Assembly (NCBI GenBank): GCA_905221215.1
Contig: CAJNCI010000009.1
Coordinates: forward strand, 1-56,467
DNA length: 56,467 nucleotides
Direction: 5' to 3'
From: a bacterium
GTDB taxonomy: Bacteria > Bacillota > Bacilli > Lactobacillales > Streptococcaceae
The translations under genes and the position numbers were made by a program. The notes beneath the pieces were generated by a model. The model saw nothing but the letters and a program-made list of their open reading frames with translations, made no database searches and had not been told where the DNA came from. This document shows positions 6,689 to 17,045 of the stretch, one piece after another; within the stretch, counting starts at the first letter, position 1, and every line of letters begins with the position of its first letter.

Positions 6689-7396
6689 ATGTCAAAACAA
6701 TTGATCTATTCGGGAAAAGCTAAAGATATCTATACAACTGAGGATGAAAATCTTATTATTTCAACTTACAAGGACCAGGCGACTGCTTTCAATGGTGTCA
6801 AGAAGGAGCAGATTGCGGGTAAGGGAGTGTTGAATAATCAGATTTCATCTTTTATTTTTGAGAAATTAAATGCGGCGGGTGTGGCGACTCACTTTGTGGA
6901 GAAAGTTTCGGATACAGAGCAACTCAATAAAAAGGTTAAGATTATTCCTTTAGAAGTTGTGCTTCGCAACTATACGGCTGGTTCCTTTTCAAAACGTTTT
7001 GGTGTTGATGAAGGAATCGCCTTGGAGACTCCGATTGTCGAATTTTACTACAAAAATGATGACTTGGATGATCCATTTATCAATGACGAGCATGTGAAAT
7101 TCCTACAGATTGCGGATGACCAGCAGATTGCCTACTTGAAGGAAGAGACGCGTCGTATCAATGAACTTTTGAAAGTCTGGTTTGCTGAGATTGGCCTTAA
7201 ATTGATTGACTTTAAGCTAGAGTTCGGTTTTGACAAGGATGGTAAGATTATCTTGGCAGACGAATTTTCACCAGATAACTGCCGTTTGTGGGATGCGGAT
7301 GGCAACCACATGGACAAGGATGTTTTCCGTAGAGGATTGGGAGAATTGACAGATGTTTATGAGATTGTCTGGGAAAAGTTGCAAGAACTAAAATAA
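6689..7396 (+). CDS. purC: PurC, SAICAR synthetase
   Basis: It is a 235-aa phosphoribosylaminoimidazole-succinocarboxamide synthase, which adds aspartate to CAIR with ATP. The start [15 protein letters not shown] carries the family N-terminus [18 protein letters not shown] and [14 protein letters not shown] are the conserved substrate and metal segments. The ATG at 6689 is preferred over an upstream GTG because the family starts here and the promoter lies at 6628-6656. It is the first gene of the purine run. A short copy of its 3' end recurs before purL. Confidence 0.96.
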   Translation: MSKQLIYSGKAKDIYTTEDENLIISTYKDQATAFNGVKKEQIAGKGVLNNQISSFIFEKLNAAGVATHFVEKVSDTEQLNKKVKIIPLEVVLRNYTAGSFSKRFGVDEGIALETPIVEFYYKNDDLDDPFINDEHVKFLQIADDQQIAYLKEETRRINELLKVWFAEIGLKLIDFKLEFGFDKDGKIILADEFSPDNCRLWDADGNHMDKDVFRRGLGELTDVYEIVWEKLQELK

Positions 7397-7452
7397 CAAC
7401 CTAGAAGTCATTTGAGAATATTGCAAGAGCTGAAATAAAGGAATAAGGATTG

Positions 7453-10400
7453 ATGGATAAACGTATTTTTGTTGAAAAAAAGGCTGATTTTCAGGTTAAG
7501 TCAGAGAGTTTAGTAAGAGAACTCCAGCACAACTTGGGGCTTTCAAGCTTGAAAAGTATTCGTATTGTGCAGGTTTATGACGTCTTTGACTTGGCAGAGG
7601 ACTTGTTTGCACCTGCAGAGAAACACATCTTCTCTGAGCAGGTGACAGACCATGTCTTAGATGAAGTAGCTGTGCAGGCGGATCTTGCTAACTATGCATT
7701 CTTTGCCATTGAAAGTCTACCAGGACAGTTTGACCAACGCGCGGCTTCTTCACAGGAAGCCTTGCTTTTGCTGGGAAGTTCGAGTAACGTGACGGTCAAC
7801 ACAGCCCAACTTTACTTGGTGAATAAAGATATTGATGCGACTGAGTTAGAAGCGGTCAAGAACTACTTGCTCAATCCAGTTGATTCTCGTTTCAAGGGCA
7901 TCACGACTGGGATTGCCAAGCAGGAATTTTCAGAGTCAGACAAGACCATTCCCAAATTGACTTTCTTTGAAAGCTATAGGGCAGAAGACTTTGCCCGCTA
8001 CAAGGCCGAGCAAGGGATGGCCATGGAAGTGGATGATTTGCTCTTTATCCAAGACTATTTCAAGTCAATCGGGCGCGTGCCGACGGAAACAGAACTCAAG
8101 GTTTTGGACACTTACTGGTCTGACCACTGCCGTCATACGACTTTTGAAACAGAGTTGAAACAGATTGATTTCTCAGCATCGAAATTCCAAAAGCAATTGC
8201 AGGCGACTTATGACAAGTATATTGCCATGCGTGATGAGTTGGGACGTTCGGAGAAACCGCAAACCTTGATGGATATGGCGACTATTTTCGGTCGTTATGA
8301 GCGTGCCAATGGTCGTTTGGATGATATGGAAGTGTCAGATGAAATCAATGCTTGCTCAGTAGAAATCGAAGTGGATGTTGATGGTGTGAAAGAGCCATGG
8401 CTCCTCATGTTCAAGAACGAAACCCACAACCACCCTACTGAGATTGAGCCATTTGGTGGCGCGGCTACCTGTATCGGTGGTGCTATTCGTGACCCATTGT
8501 CAGGTCGTTCCTATGTCTATCAAGCTATGCGTATCTCGGGTGCGGGTGATATTACAGCACCGATTTCGGAAACTCGCGCTGGGAAATTGCCACAACAGGT
8601 TATTTCTAAAACAGCGGCTCATGGCTATTCTTCATATGGTAACCAGATTGGGCTTGCAACGACCTATGTTCGTGAATACTTCCACCCAGGCTTTGTAGCT
8701 AAACGCATGGAGCTAGGTGCAGTTGTTGGTGCGGCTCCCAAGGGTAATGTCGTTCGTGAAAAACCTGAGGCGGGCGATGTGATTATTCTACTCGGTGGGA
8801 AGACTGGTCGTGATGGTGTCGGTGGTGCGACAGGGTCTTCTAAGGTTCAAACGGTTGAGTCTGTAGAGACTGCTGGAGCTGAGGTCCAAAAAGGGAATGC
8901 TATCGAAGAACGTAAGATTCAACGTCTTTTCCGTAATGGGGACGTGACACGTCTTATCAAGAAATCAAATGACTTTGGCGCTGGTGGTGTCTGTGTGGCT
9001 ATTGGTGAATTGGCAGATGGTCTTGAAATCGACCTTAATAAAGTGCCTCTTAAATACCAAGGTTTGAATGGTACAGAAATTGCTATCTCTGAATCACAAG
9101 AACGGATGGCAGTCGTGGTTCGTCCTGAAGATGTGGATGCCTTCGTTGCTGAATGTAATAAAGAAAATATTGATGCTGTTGTGGTGGCGACAGTAACTGA
9201 AAAACCAAATCTTGTCATGCACTGGAATGGTGAAACCATTGTAGACTTGGAACGTCGTTTCCTTGATACCAATGGTGTGCGCGTAGTCGTCGATGCCAAG
9301 GTTGTAGACAAGGATGTCAAACTCCCAGAAGAACGCACAACAAACGCTGACACACTTGAAGCAGATACCCTTGCGGTTCTATCTGATTTGAATCATGCGA
9401 GTCAAAAAGGATTACAGACTATCTTTGACTGCTCTGTTGGACGCTCAACGGTTAATCACCCACTTGGTGGTCGTTACCAACTCACACCAACTGAGGCATC
9501 TGTGCAGAAATTACCAGTTCAACACGGTGTGACTCATACTGCGTCAGTCATTGCTCAAGGTTTCAACCCTTATATTGCAGAATGGTCTCCATACCACGGT
9601 GCGGCTTGTGCAGTTATTGAAGCAACTGCTCGTCTAGTAGCTGCTGGTGCCAACTGGTCCAAGGCTCGTTTCTCTTACCAAGAGTATTTCGAACGCATGG
9701 ATAAACAGGCAGAGCGTTTCGGTCAGCCAGTAGCAGCCCTTCTAGGCTCTATCGAAGCACAAATCCAGCTTGGCTTGCCATCTATCGGTGGTAAGGACTC
9801 TATGTCTGGGACCTTTGAAGAATTGACTGTACCACCAACCTTGGTTGCCTTTGGGGTAACGACGGCAGATAGCCGTAAGGTGCTTTCTCCTGAGTTCAAA
9901 ACTGCTGGGGAAAACATCTACTACATCCCAGGACAAGCCCTCTCTGCAGAGATTGATTTTGATTTGATTAAGAAAAACTTTGCTCAACTTGAGGCTATTC
10001 AAAAGGATTACAAAGTAACATCTGCATCAGCTGTCAAATACGGTGGTGTCGTTGAAAGCTTGGCCCTCGCTACCTTTGGGAACCATATCGGTGCAGAGGT
10101 GACCTTGCCTAAACTTGAAACAGCCTTGACAGCACAATTGGGCGGATTTGTCTTCACATCGCCTCAAGAAATTGCTGGAGTGGAGAAAATTGGTCAAACA
10201 AGTGCAGACTTTACACTCCTTGTCAACGGTGTGAAGCTAGATGGACACAAGCTTGACAGTGCCTTCCAAGGAAAACTAGAAGAAGTTTATCCAACTGAAT
10301 TTGCCCAAGCTAAAGAACTGGAAGAAGTTCCAGCTGTAACTTCTGATGTAATCATCAAAGGAAAAGAAAAGGTTGAAAAACCTGTGGTTTACATCCCAGT

Positions 10401-11178
10401 CTTCCCAGGAACCAACTCAGAATATGATTCAGCTAAGGCCTTCGAAAAAGAAGGTGCAGAAATTAACTTGGTGCCATTCGTGACCTTGAATGAAGAAGCC
10501 ATTGTCAAGTCAGTTGAAACTATGGTTGACAATATAGGCAAGGCAAACATTCTCTTCTTTGCAGGTGGATTCTCGGCTGCGGACGAGCCAGATGGTTCAG
10601 CTAAGTTTATCGTCAACATTTTGCTTAATGAAAAAGTGCGTGCATCTATTGATAGCTTTATCGCTCGTGGGGGCTTAATTATCGGTATCTGTAATGGCTT
10701 CCAGGCCTTAGTCAAATCAGGTCTTCTTCCATACGGAAACTTCGAGGATGCCAGCAGCACGAGTCCAACCCTTTTCTACAATGATGCCAACCAACACGTG
10801 GCCAAGATGGTGGAAACTCGGATTGCCAATACCAACTCACCATGGTTGGCTGGAGTACAAGTGGGCGATATCCATGCCATTCCAGTATCGCACGGTGAAG
10901 GGAAATTTGTCGTGACGGCTGAGGAATTTGCGGAGCTCCGTGACAATGGTCAAATCTTTAGCCAATACGTTGACTTTGACGGCAAACCAAGTATGGATTC
11001 TAAGTACAATCCGAATGGTTCGGTAAATGCCATCGAAGGAATTACCAGCAAGAACGGTCAAATCATCGGTAAGATGGGACACTCAGAACGTTATGAAGAC
11101 GGTCTTTTCCAAAATATTCCAGGAAATAAAGACCAGCACCTATTCGCGTCAGCGGTGCGTTATTTCACAGGGAAATAA
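7453..11178 (+). CDS. purL: PurL, formylglycinamidine ribonucleotide synthase (large single-chain type)
   Basis: The 1241-aa protein converts FGAR to FGAM using glutamine and ATP. It is the long fused form: an N-terminal PurS-like part, two synthetase repeats (KNETHNHPTEIEPFGGAAT; PLGGRYQLTP; SIGGKDSMSGTFE) and a C-terminal class I glutaminase (about 1030-1241). The glutaminase has the nucleophile Cys in GICNGFQAL near residue 1079 and His in SHGEGKF. AAAGGAATAAGG precedes the ATG at 7453. A TTG directly before it would add only one residue. purF follows after 12 nt. Confidence 0.97.
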   Translation: MDKRIFVEKKADFQVKSESLVRELQHNLGLSSLKSIRIVQVYDVFDLAEDLFAPAEKHIFSEQVTDHVLDEVAVQADLANYAFFAIESLPGQFDQRAASSQEALLLLGSSSNVTVNTAQLYLVNKDIDATELEAVKNYLLNPVDSRFKGITTGIAKQEFSESDKTIPKLTFFESYRAEDFARYKAEQGMAMEVDDLLFIQDYFKSIGRVPTETELKVLDTYWSDHCRHTTFETELKQIDFSASKFQKQLQATYDKYIAMRDELGRSEKPQTLMDMATIFGRYERANGRLDDMEVSDEINACSVEIEVDVDGVKEPWLLMFKNETHNHPTEIEPFGGAATCIGGAIRDPLSGRSYVYQAMRISGAGDITAPISETRAGKLPQQVISKTAAHGYSSYGNQIGLATTYVREYFHPGFVAKRMELGAVVGAAPKGNVVREKPEAGDVIILLGGKTGRDGVGGATGSSKVQTVESVETAGAEVQKGNAIEERKIQRLFRNGDVTRLIKKSNDFGAGGVCVAIGELADGLEIDLNKVPLKYQGLNGTEIAISESQERMAVVVRPEDVDAFVAECNKENIDAVVVATVTEKPNLVMHWNGETIVDLERRFLDTNGVRVVVDAKVVDKDVKLPEERTTNADTLEADTLAVLSDLNHASQKGLQTIFDCSVGRSTVNHPLGGRYQLTPTEASVQKLPVQHGVTHTASVIAQGFNPYIAEWSPYHGAACAVIEATARLVAAGANWSKARFSYQEYFERMDKQAERFGQPVAALLGSIEAQIQLGLPSIGGKDSMSGTFEELTVPPTLVAFGVTTADSRKVLSPEFKTAGENIYYIPGQALSAEIDFDLIKKNFAQLEAIQKDYKVTSASAVKYGGVVESLALATFGNHIGAEVTLPKLETALTAQLGGFVFTSPQEIAGVEKIGQTSADFTLLVNGVKLDGHKLDSAFQGKLEEVYPTEFAQAKELEEVPAVTSDVIIKGKEKVEKPVVYIPVFPGTNSEYDSAKAFEKEGAEINLVPFVTLNEEAIVKSVETMVDNIGKANILFFAGGFSAADEPDGSAKFIVNILLNEKVRASIDSFIARGGLIIGICNGFQALVKSGLLPYGNFEDASSTSPTLFYNDANQHVAKMVETRIANTNSPWLAGVQVGDIHAIPVSHGEGKFVVTAEEFAELRDNGQIFSQYVDFDGKPSMDSKYNPNGSVNAIEGITSKNGQIIGKMGHSERYEDGLFQNIPGNKDQHLFASAVRYFTGK

Positions 11179-11190
11179 AAGGTATAAAAA

Positions 11191-12633
11191 ATGACATACG
11201 AAGTAAAATCTCTTAATGAAGAATGTGGTGTTTTCGGTATCTGGGGGCATCCAGATGCTGCCAAATTGACCTATTTTGGTCTCCACAGTCTTCAGCACCG
11301 TGGTCAGGAGGGGGCAGGAATCCTCTCTAATGACCAAGGACAATTGAAGCGCCATCGCGATATGGGGCTTCTATCAGAAGTCTTCAGAAATCCTGCTAAT
11401 TTGGATAAATTGACAGGAACTGGTGCGATTGGACATGTACGTTACGCGACTGCTGGCGAAGCTTCTGTAGATAACATTCAGCCCTTCCTCTTCCGTTTTC
11501 ACGATATGCAGTTTGGCTTGGCTCATAATGGGAATCTGACCAATGCAGCCTCCCTCAAGAAGGAATTGGAAGAAAGAGGTGCGATTTTCAGCGCGACTTC
11601 GGACTCGGAAATCTTGGCTCACCTCATTCGTCGTAGTCACAACCCTAGTCTGATGGGCAAAATCAAGGAGGCACTCAGCCTTGTCAAAGGTGGCTTTGCT
11701 TATATCCTGCTGTTTGAGGACAAGTTGATTGCGGCTCTTGACCCTAATGGTTTCCGTCCTCTTTCAATCGGGAAAATGGCTAATGGAGCGGTGGTTGTTT
11801 CCTCTGAAACCTGTGCTTTTGAAGTCATTGGAGCAGAGTGGATTCGTGATTTGAAGCCAGGTGAGATTGTGATCATTGATGACAAGGGCATCCAGTATGA
11901 CAGCTATACAGATGATACCCAGTTGGCGATTTGCTCTATGGAGTATATCTACTTTGCTCGCCCTGATTCTAATATCCATGGCGTTAATGTCCATACAGCT
12001 CGCAAGCGTATGGGTGCCCAATTGGCGCGTGAATTCAAGCATGAAGCGGATATCGTAGTTGGTGTGCCAAATTCTTCCCTCAGCGCAGCCATGGGATTCG
12101 CGGAAGAGTCTGGTCTGCCAAACGAAATGGGTCTGATCAAAAACCAATACACTCAACGTACCTTTATCCAACCGACTCAAGAATTGCGGGAACAAGGTGT
12201 GCGGATGAAACTATCTGCTGTTTCTGGTGTTGTCAAAGGCAAGCGTGTGGTTATGATTGATGACTCTATTGTACGTGGAACAACCTCTCGTCGTATCGTT
12301 CAGCTCTTGAAAGAAGCGGGTGCAACTGAGGTTCACGTTGCTATTGGCAGTCCAGCGTTAGCTTATCCATGCTTCTATGGAATTGATATCCAGACCCGTC
12401 AGGAGCTAATTGCGGCCAATCATACTGTTGAAGAAACTCGCCAAATCATTGGAGCGGACAGTCTGACCTATCTTTCTGTTGAGGGGTTGATTGATTCGAT
12501 TGGGATTGAAACAGATGCACCAAATGGTGGTCTCTGTGTCGCTTACTTTGACGGCGACTACCCAACACCTCTCTACGACTACGAAGAAGACTATCGTCGA
12601 AGTTTGGAAGAAAAGACTAGTTTTTACAAGTAG
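11191..12633 (+). CDS. purF: PurF, amidophosphoribosyltransferase
   Basis: The 480-aa protein makes phosphoribosylamine from PRPP and glutamine, the first committed step. Cys12 (EECGVFGIWG) is the glutaminase nucleophile, exposed after removal of an 11-residue propeptide. VVMIDDSIVRGTTSRR is the PRPP-binding loop. In the Bacillus enzyme the C-terminus carries a CxxC that helps bind a 4Fe-4S cluster. Here the matching segment is NGGLCVAYFDGDYP with one Cys left, so cluster binding may be lost or altered. AAAGGTATAAAAA serves as ribosome site. Confidence 0.96.
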   Translation: MTYEVKSLNEECGVFGIWGHPDAAKLTYFGLHSLQHRGQEGAGILSNDQGQLKRHRDMGLLSEVFRNPANLDKLTGTGAIGHVRYATAGEASVDNIQPFLFRFHDMQFGLAHNGNLTNAASLKKELEERGAIFSATSDSEILAHLIRRSHNPSLMGKIKEALSLVKGGFAYILLFEDKLIAALDPNGFRPLSIGKMANGAVVVSSETCAFEVIGAEWIRDLKPGEIVIIDDKGIQYDSYTDDTQLAICSMEYIYFARPDSNIHGVNVHTARKRMGAQLAREFKHEADIVVGVPNSSLSAAMGFAEESGLPNEMGLIKNQYTQRTFIQPTQELREQGVRMKLSAVSGVVKGKRVVMIDDSIVRGTTSRRIVQLLKEAGATEVHVAIGSPALAYPCFYGIDIQTRQELIAANHTVEETRQIIGADSLTYLSVEGLIDSIGIETDAPNGGLCVAYFDGDYPTPLYDYEEDYRRSLEEKTSFYK

Positions 12634-12672
12634 CCGACTGAAGATTCTTCATAAAAGAAAAGGAATAAACAA

Positions 12673-13695
12673 ATGACAAATAAGAATGCATACGCTCAAT
12701 CTGGTGTGGATGTTGAAGCGGGTTATGAAGTTGTTGAACGGATCAAAAAGCACGTGGCTCGTACGGAGCGTGCAGGTGTCATGGGAGCTCTTGGTGGTTT
12801 TGGTGGTATGTTTGACCTTTCAAAAACAGGTGTCAAAGAGCCCGTCTTGATTTCAGGGACTGACGGTGTTGGAACCAAGCTCATGCTGGCAATTAAGTAC
12901 GACAAGCATGATACCATCGGTCAGGACTGTGTGGCCATGTGTGTCAACGACATTATTGCTGCAGGTGCGGAGCCTCTCTATTTCCTCGACTATGTGGCAA
13001 CTGGCAAGAATGAACCAGCTAAACTAGAACAAGTGGTTGCTGGTGTGGCAGAAGGCTGTGTGCAGGCAGGTGCTGCCCTCATTGGTGGGGAAACAGCTGA
13101 AATGCCTGGTATGTACGGCGCAGATGACTACGATCTAGCTGGTTTTGCAGTCGGTGTGGCTGAAAAATCTCAAATCATAGACGGTTCAAAAGTAGCTGAA
13201 GGTGATGTGATTCTTGGACTTGCTTCAAGTGGGATTCACTCAAATGGTTACTCACTCGTTCGTCGTGTCTTTGCGGACTACACGGGTGAGGAAGTCTTAC
13301 CAGAATTGGAAGGCAAGAAACTCAAAGAAGTCCTTCTTGAGCCGACTCGTATCTATGTCAAGGCTGTCTTGCCCCTCATCAAGGAAGGGTTGGTCAACGG
13401 TATTGCCCACATCACTGGCGGAGGCTTTATCGAAAATGTCCCTCGTATGTTTGCAGATGACCTAGCTGCGGAAATTGAAGAAGATAAAGTACCAGTGCTT
13501 CCGATTTTCAAAGCCCTTGAAAAATACGGTGAAATCAAGCACGAAGAAATGTTTGAAATCTTCAATATGGGTGTGGGGCTCATGCTGGCAGTCAAGCCTG
13601 AAAATGTAGGTCGTGTTAAGGAATTGCTGGATGAACCAGTCTATGAAATTGGTCGCATCGTCAAGAAAGAAAACGAAAGTGTCATCATCAAATGA
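12673..13695 (+). CDS. purM: PurM, AIR synthetase
   Basis: The 340-aa phosphoribosylformylglycinamidine cyclo-ligase closes FGAM to AIR with ATP. Conserved parts are [37 protein letters not shown] and [27 protein letters not shown] precedes the ATG. The length matches the family. Its stop overlaps the start of purN by 4 nt (ATGA), which indicates translational coupling. Confidence 0.97.
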   Translation: MTNKNAYAQSGVDVEAGYEVVERIKKHVARTERAGVMGALGGFGGMFDLSKTGVKEPVLISGTDGVGTKLMLAIKYDKHDTIGQDCVAMCVNDIIAAGAEPLYFLDYVATGKNEPAKLEQVVAGVAEGCVQAGAALIGGETAEMPGMYGADDYDLAGFAVGVAEKSQIIDGSKVAEGDVILGLASSGIHSNGYSLVRRVFADYTGEEVLPELEGKKLKEVLLEPTRIYVKAVLPLIKEGLVNGIAHITGGGFIENVPRMFADDLAAEIEEDKVPVLPIFKALEKYGEIKHEEMFEIFNMGVGLMLAVKPENVGRVKELLDEPVYEIGRIVKKENESVIIK

Positions 13696-14237
13696 AAAAA
13701 ATAGCGGTTTTTGCCTCTGGTAATGGCTCAAATTTTCAGGTGATTGCTGAAGAATTTCCAGTGGAGTTTGTCTTCTCAGACCATCGTGATGCCTATGTGC
13801 TTGAGCGTGCAGACAAGCTCGGCGTTCTGTCCTATGCTTTTGAACTCAAGGAGTTTGAGAGCAAAGCAGACTACGAAGCAGCCCTTGTCGAACTCTTGGA
13901 TGAGCACCAGATTGACTTAGTTTACCTAGCAGGCTACATGAAAATCGTTGGGCCAACCTTATTGGCAGCCTATGAAGGTCGGGTTATCAACATTCACCCA
14001 GCTTATCTGCCAGAATTTCCAGGAGCTCATGGGATTGAGGATGCTTGGAATGCTGGCGTTGCTGAGAGTGGTGTGACCATTCACTGGGTAGACTCCGGAG
14101 TGGATACAGGCAAGATCATCAAGCAAGTCCGTGTGCCACGGCTGACTGATGATACGATTGACAGCTTTGAAGCTCGGATTCATGAGGCGGAGTACAAGTT
14201 GTATCCGGAAGTTATTAGAGAATTGTTGGACAAATAA
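13692..14237 (+). CDS. purN: PurN, GAR transformylase (formyl-THF type)
   Basis: The 181-aa protein transfers the formyl group of 10-formyl-tetrahydrofolate to GAR. Signatures are [10 protein letters not shown] at the N-terminus, [17 protein letters not shown] with the catalytic Asn and His, and [11 protein letters not shown] with the catalytic Asp. It is translationally coupled to purM. The next small gene begins directly after its stop. Confidence 0.96.
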   Translation: MKKIAVFASGNGSNFQVIAEEFPVEFVFSDHRDAYVLERADKLGVLSYAFELKEFESKADYEAALVELLDEHQIDLVYLAGYMKIVGPTLLAAYEGRVINIHPAYLPEFPGAHGIEDAWNAGVAESGVTIHWVDSGVDTGKIIKQVRVPRLTDDTIDSFEARIHEAEYKLYPEVIRELLDK

Positions 14238-14411
14238 ATGAAAAAATGGTTGGAAACATTTGCTTTGATTAGCTTGGTAATCGTTCTACGTTTACTGGTA
14301 AATTTCTTCTTCCCAGAGTTTCCCTATTGGGGGAGGTTTTTACTGACAGTGATTTTAGGAGTCTTGGTAATCGTCTCCCTATACTTTATGAAAAGAAAAT
14401 TGCCTAAGTAG
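14238..14411 (+). CDS. Small two-TM membrane protein inside the purine run (57 aa)
   Basis: The ATG directly follows the purN stop (TAAATG), so translation is probably coupled. The protein starts [20 protein letters not shown] and has two hydrophobic segments (about residues 8-25 and 34-50) around an FFPEFPYWG turn, with a basic end KRKLPK. The topology suggests an insert of the inner membrane. It sits in the place where pneumococci have a short membrane protein between purN and purH. No function can be read; a role in purine uptake or regulation would be speculation. Confidence 0.7.
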   Translation: MKKWLETFALISLVIVLRLLVNFFFPEFPYWGRFLLTVILGVLVIVSLYFMKRKLPK

Positions 14412-14437
14412 AGAGTTTGAAAATGAAAGGAAGTAAC

Positions 14438-15985
14438 ATGACTAAACGCGCCTTAATCAGCGTCTCAGACAAAGCGGGCATTGTTGAATTTGCCCAAGAA
14501 CTTAAAAAACTTGGTTGGGAGATTATCTCGACAGGTGGGACCAAGGTTGCCCTTGATAATGCTGGGGTGGACACCATTGCTATCGATGATGTGACTGGTT
14601 TTCCAGAGATGATGGACGGTCGTGTCAAGACCCTTCATCCAAATATCCACGGTGGCCTTCTCGCTCGTCGTGATTTGGATAGTCACTTGGAAGCAGCTAA
14701 GGAGAACCAGATTGAGCTCATTGATCTTGTTGTGGTAAACCTTTACCCATTTAAGGAAACCATCCTCAAACCAGACGTGACTTATGCTGATGCCGTTGAA
14801 AACATCGACATCGGTGGGCCATCTATGCTTCGCTCAGCTGCGAAAAATCATGCTAGCGTGATAGTTGTGGTAGACCCTGCTGACTATACAGTGGTTTTGG
14901 ACGAATTGGCAGCCAATGATGAAACGACTTACGAAACGCGCCAACGTTTGGCAGCCAAGGTTTTCCGTCACACAGCGGCTTATGATGCCTTGATTGCAGA
15001 GTATTTTACAGCTCAAGTGGGTGAAAGCAAACCTGAAAAGTTGACCTTGACCTATGATCTCAAACAAGCCATGCGTTATGGGGAAAATCCTCAGCAGGAT
15101 GCGGACTTCTACCAAAAAGCCTTGCCGACTGACTACTCAATTGCATCAGCGAAACAACTCAACGGTAAGGAATTGTCCTTTAACAATATCCGTGACGCTG
15201 ATGCGGCGATTCGTATCATTCGTGATTTCAAAGACCGTCCAACAGTTGTGGCTCTCAAACACATGAATCCATGTGGAATTGGTCAAGCTGACGACATCGA
15301 GACTGCTTGGGACTATGCTTATGAGTCTGATCCAGTCTCAATTTTCGGTGGTATTGTCGTTCTCAACCGTGAGGTGGATGCTGCGACTGCTGAGAAGATG
15401 CACGGCGTTTTCCTTGAAATCATCATCGCACCAAGCTATACGGATGAAGCGCTAGCCATTTTGACCAACAAAAAGAAAAACTTGCGCATCCTTGCCTTGC
15501 CATTTGACGCTCAAGATGCTAGTGAAGTGGAAGCAGAGTACACAGGTGTTGTCGGTGGACTTCTTGTGCAAAACCAAGACGTGGTTAAGGAAAGCCCGGC
15601 TGACTGGCAAGTGGTGACCAAACGCCAACCAACGGAGACAGAGGCGACTGCCCTTGAGTTTGCATGGAAGGCTATCAAGTATGTTAAATCAAACGGTATC
15701 ATTGTGACCAATGACCACATGACACTTGGTGTTGGTCCAGGTCAAACTAATCGTGTGGCTTCAGTCCGTATTGCTATTGACCAAGCTAAAGACCGTCTTG
15801 ACGGCGCTGTGCTTGCTTCTGATGCCTTCTTCCCATTTGCGGATAATGTGGAAGAAATCGCCAAAGCAGGAATCAAGGCTATCATCCAGCCTGGAGGCTC
15901 AGTCCGTGACCAAGAGTCTATCGAAGCTGCGGATAAATACGGCTTGACTATGGTCTTCACAGGCGTGAGACATTTTAGACATTAA
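14438..15985 (+). CDS. purH: PurH, AICAR transformylase / IMP cyclohydrolase
   Basis: The 515-aa bifunctional enzyme performs the last two steps to IMP. The N-terminal third is the methylglyoxal-synthase-like cyclohydrolase ([34 protein letters not shown]). The rest is the transformylase, with [10 protein letters not shown] and [18 protein letters not shown]. The ATG at 14438 follows AAAGGAAGTAAC; an in-frame TTG further upstream has no site. A terminator-like hairpin follows, and here the operon is interrupted by the AT-rich island before purD. Confidence 0.97.
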   Translation: MTKRALISVSDKAGIVEFAQELKKLGWEIISTGGTKVALDNAGVDTIAIDDVTGFPEMMDGRVKTLHPNIHGGLLARRDLDSHLEAAKENQIELIDLVVVNLYPFKETILKPDVTYADAVENIDIGGPSMLRSAAKNHASVIVVVDPADYTVVLDELAANDETTYETRQRLAAKVFRHTAAYDALIAEYFTAQVGESKPEKLTLTYDLKQAMRYGENPQQDADFYQKALPTDYSIASAKQLNGKELSFNNIRDADAAIRIIRDFKDRPTVVALKHMNPCGIGQADDIETAWDYAYESDPVSIFGGIVVLNREVDAATAEKMHGVFLEIIIAPSYTDEALAILTNKKKNLRILALPFDAQDASEVEAEYTGVVGGLLVQNQDVVKESPADWQVVTKRQPTETEATALEFAWKAIKYVKSNGIIVTNDHMTLGVGPGQTNRVASVRIAIDQAKDRLDGAVLASDAFFPFADNVEEIAKAGIKAIIQPGGSVRDQESIEAADKYGLTMVFTGVRHFRH

Positions 15986-15989
15986 GAAG

Positions 15990-16026
15990 ATGAAAGGGAA
16001 GAAAACAGTTTCTTTCCTTTTTTTTG
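15990..16026 (+). terminator. Terminator-like hairpin after purH
   Basis: GGGAAGAAA pairs, with one mismatch, with TTTCTTTCC and runs into eight T residues ending near 16024. It would end the purC-purH transcript before the island. Confidence 0.6.
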
Positions 16027-16157
16027 AAATTAAGTAATAGATTAATAAAAAATTATGAGAAACGAAACTTGTTGGTAAGTTAGAAAAACATCATAATTTT
16101 AGAATAAAGGTGATAAATAAAGTTATGATAAATCGTGTTAGAAGTAGATATTTTTGA

Positions 16158-16163
16158 TATAAT
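16158..16163 (+). promoter_or_regulatory. Extended -10 promoter of the three-gene island
   Basis: TATAAT at 16158-16163 is preceded by TGA, an extended -10. No good -35 is visible. It lies 37 bp before the TTG start of the first island gene and is the only clear promoter for the three genes. Confidence 0.55.
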
Positions 16164-16199
16164 GAATGTTAGAAGGGCGAAATTAAGGAGGGAATTAAT

Positions 16200-17033
16200 T
16201 TGGAAATTAAAAAAAATTATTTAATAAATAGATTTTTTTCCAGAAATACTATAAAAAACCTCGTACAAAATAAAAAAGATCCAATTTTTGAGTGTGTATC
16301 GCAACATCATAAATTAGGTAATAATTTGTCTATAATTCAAAATACTTATATGAAACTCTCTCAATCGTATAGAAATGAATATTTTTATAAAAATACGTTG
16401 TTAAATAAATTATTATTAGGGGTACATAGTATAAATACTACTACTGCTTTGACTGAAATACCTGTTGGAAATGCAAAACCAGATTTTATTTTAATAAATG
16501 GAAAAGCTGTGGTATATGAAATCAAAACTGAATTTGATAATTTTGACAGGTTAGAAAATCAAATCACAGAATACTATAGAGCATTTAATCATGTTGCAAT
16601 TGTTACTCATGAAAAAAATGTAAATTTAGCTTTGGAGAAGATTAAGTTGTTAAAAAAACCTGTAGGTCTTTATGTGCTCCAAAGAAACAGCAAAATTAAA
16701 ACAATAATTAAACCAGAGAAGTACAATACTGATTTAGATAGGGAAATAATTTTTAAAATACTTCGTAAGGGGGAATATGAAAACATTATTGAGAAACATT
16801 TTAATTCGTTACCAGATGTGTCTCAATTTGAGTATTATGACGTTTGTAAATTATTAACCAAAAAGATTCCATTGGAACAGTTTTATTCGGATTTTCTTAT
16901 GGAATTGAAGAAGAGGAATTCAATAGATAAAGATTTATTTGCAGATGTTCCTTATGAGCTTAAATTTTTGGTGTATTTCATGAATTTTAAACCTAAGGAT
17001 TTTAAGGCATTAAAGCAGTTTTTAAATGAATAA
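16200..17033 (+). CDS. sce7726-like protein with PD-(D/E)XK nuclease fold
   Basis: The 277-aa protein is read from TTG at 16200, chosen because AAGGAGGGAA sits just before it. At about residues 95-130 it has KPDFILINGKAVVYEIKTEF, the D...ExK pattern of restriction-type nucleases, then RLENQITEYYRAF and IVTHE. This matches the sce7726 family as I remember it. Base composition is far more AT-rich than the purine genes. The next gene, of the sce7725 type, starts 12 nt later. Nuclease activity and a defence role are inferred from fold and neighbours. Confidence 0.75.
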   Translation: MEIKKNYLINRFFSRNTIKNLVQNKKDPIFECVSQHHKLGNNLSIIQNTYMKLSQSYRNEYFYKNTLLNKLLLGVHSINTTTALTEIPVGNAKPDFILINGKAVVYEIKTEFDNFDRLENQITEYYRAFNHVAIVTHEKNVNLALEKIKLLKKPVGLYVLQRNSKIKTIIKPEKYNTDLDREIIFKILRKGEYENIIEKHFNSLPDVSQFEYYDVCKLLTKKIPLEQFYSDFLMELKKRNSIDKDLFADVPYELKFLVYFMNFKPKDFKALKQFLNE

Positions 17034-17045
17034 AGGAGTATTTAG

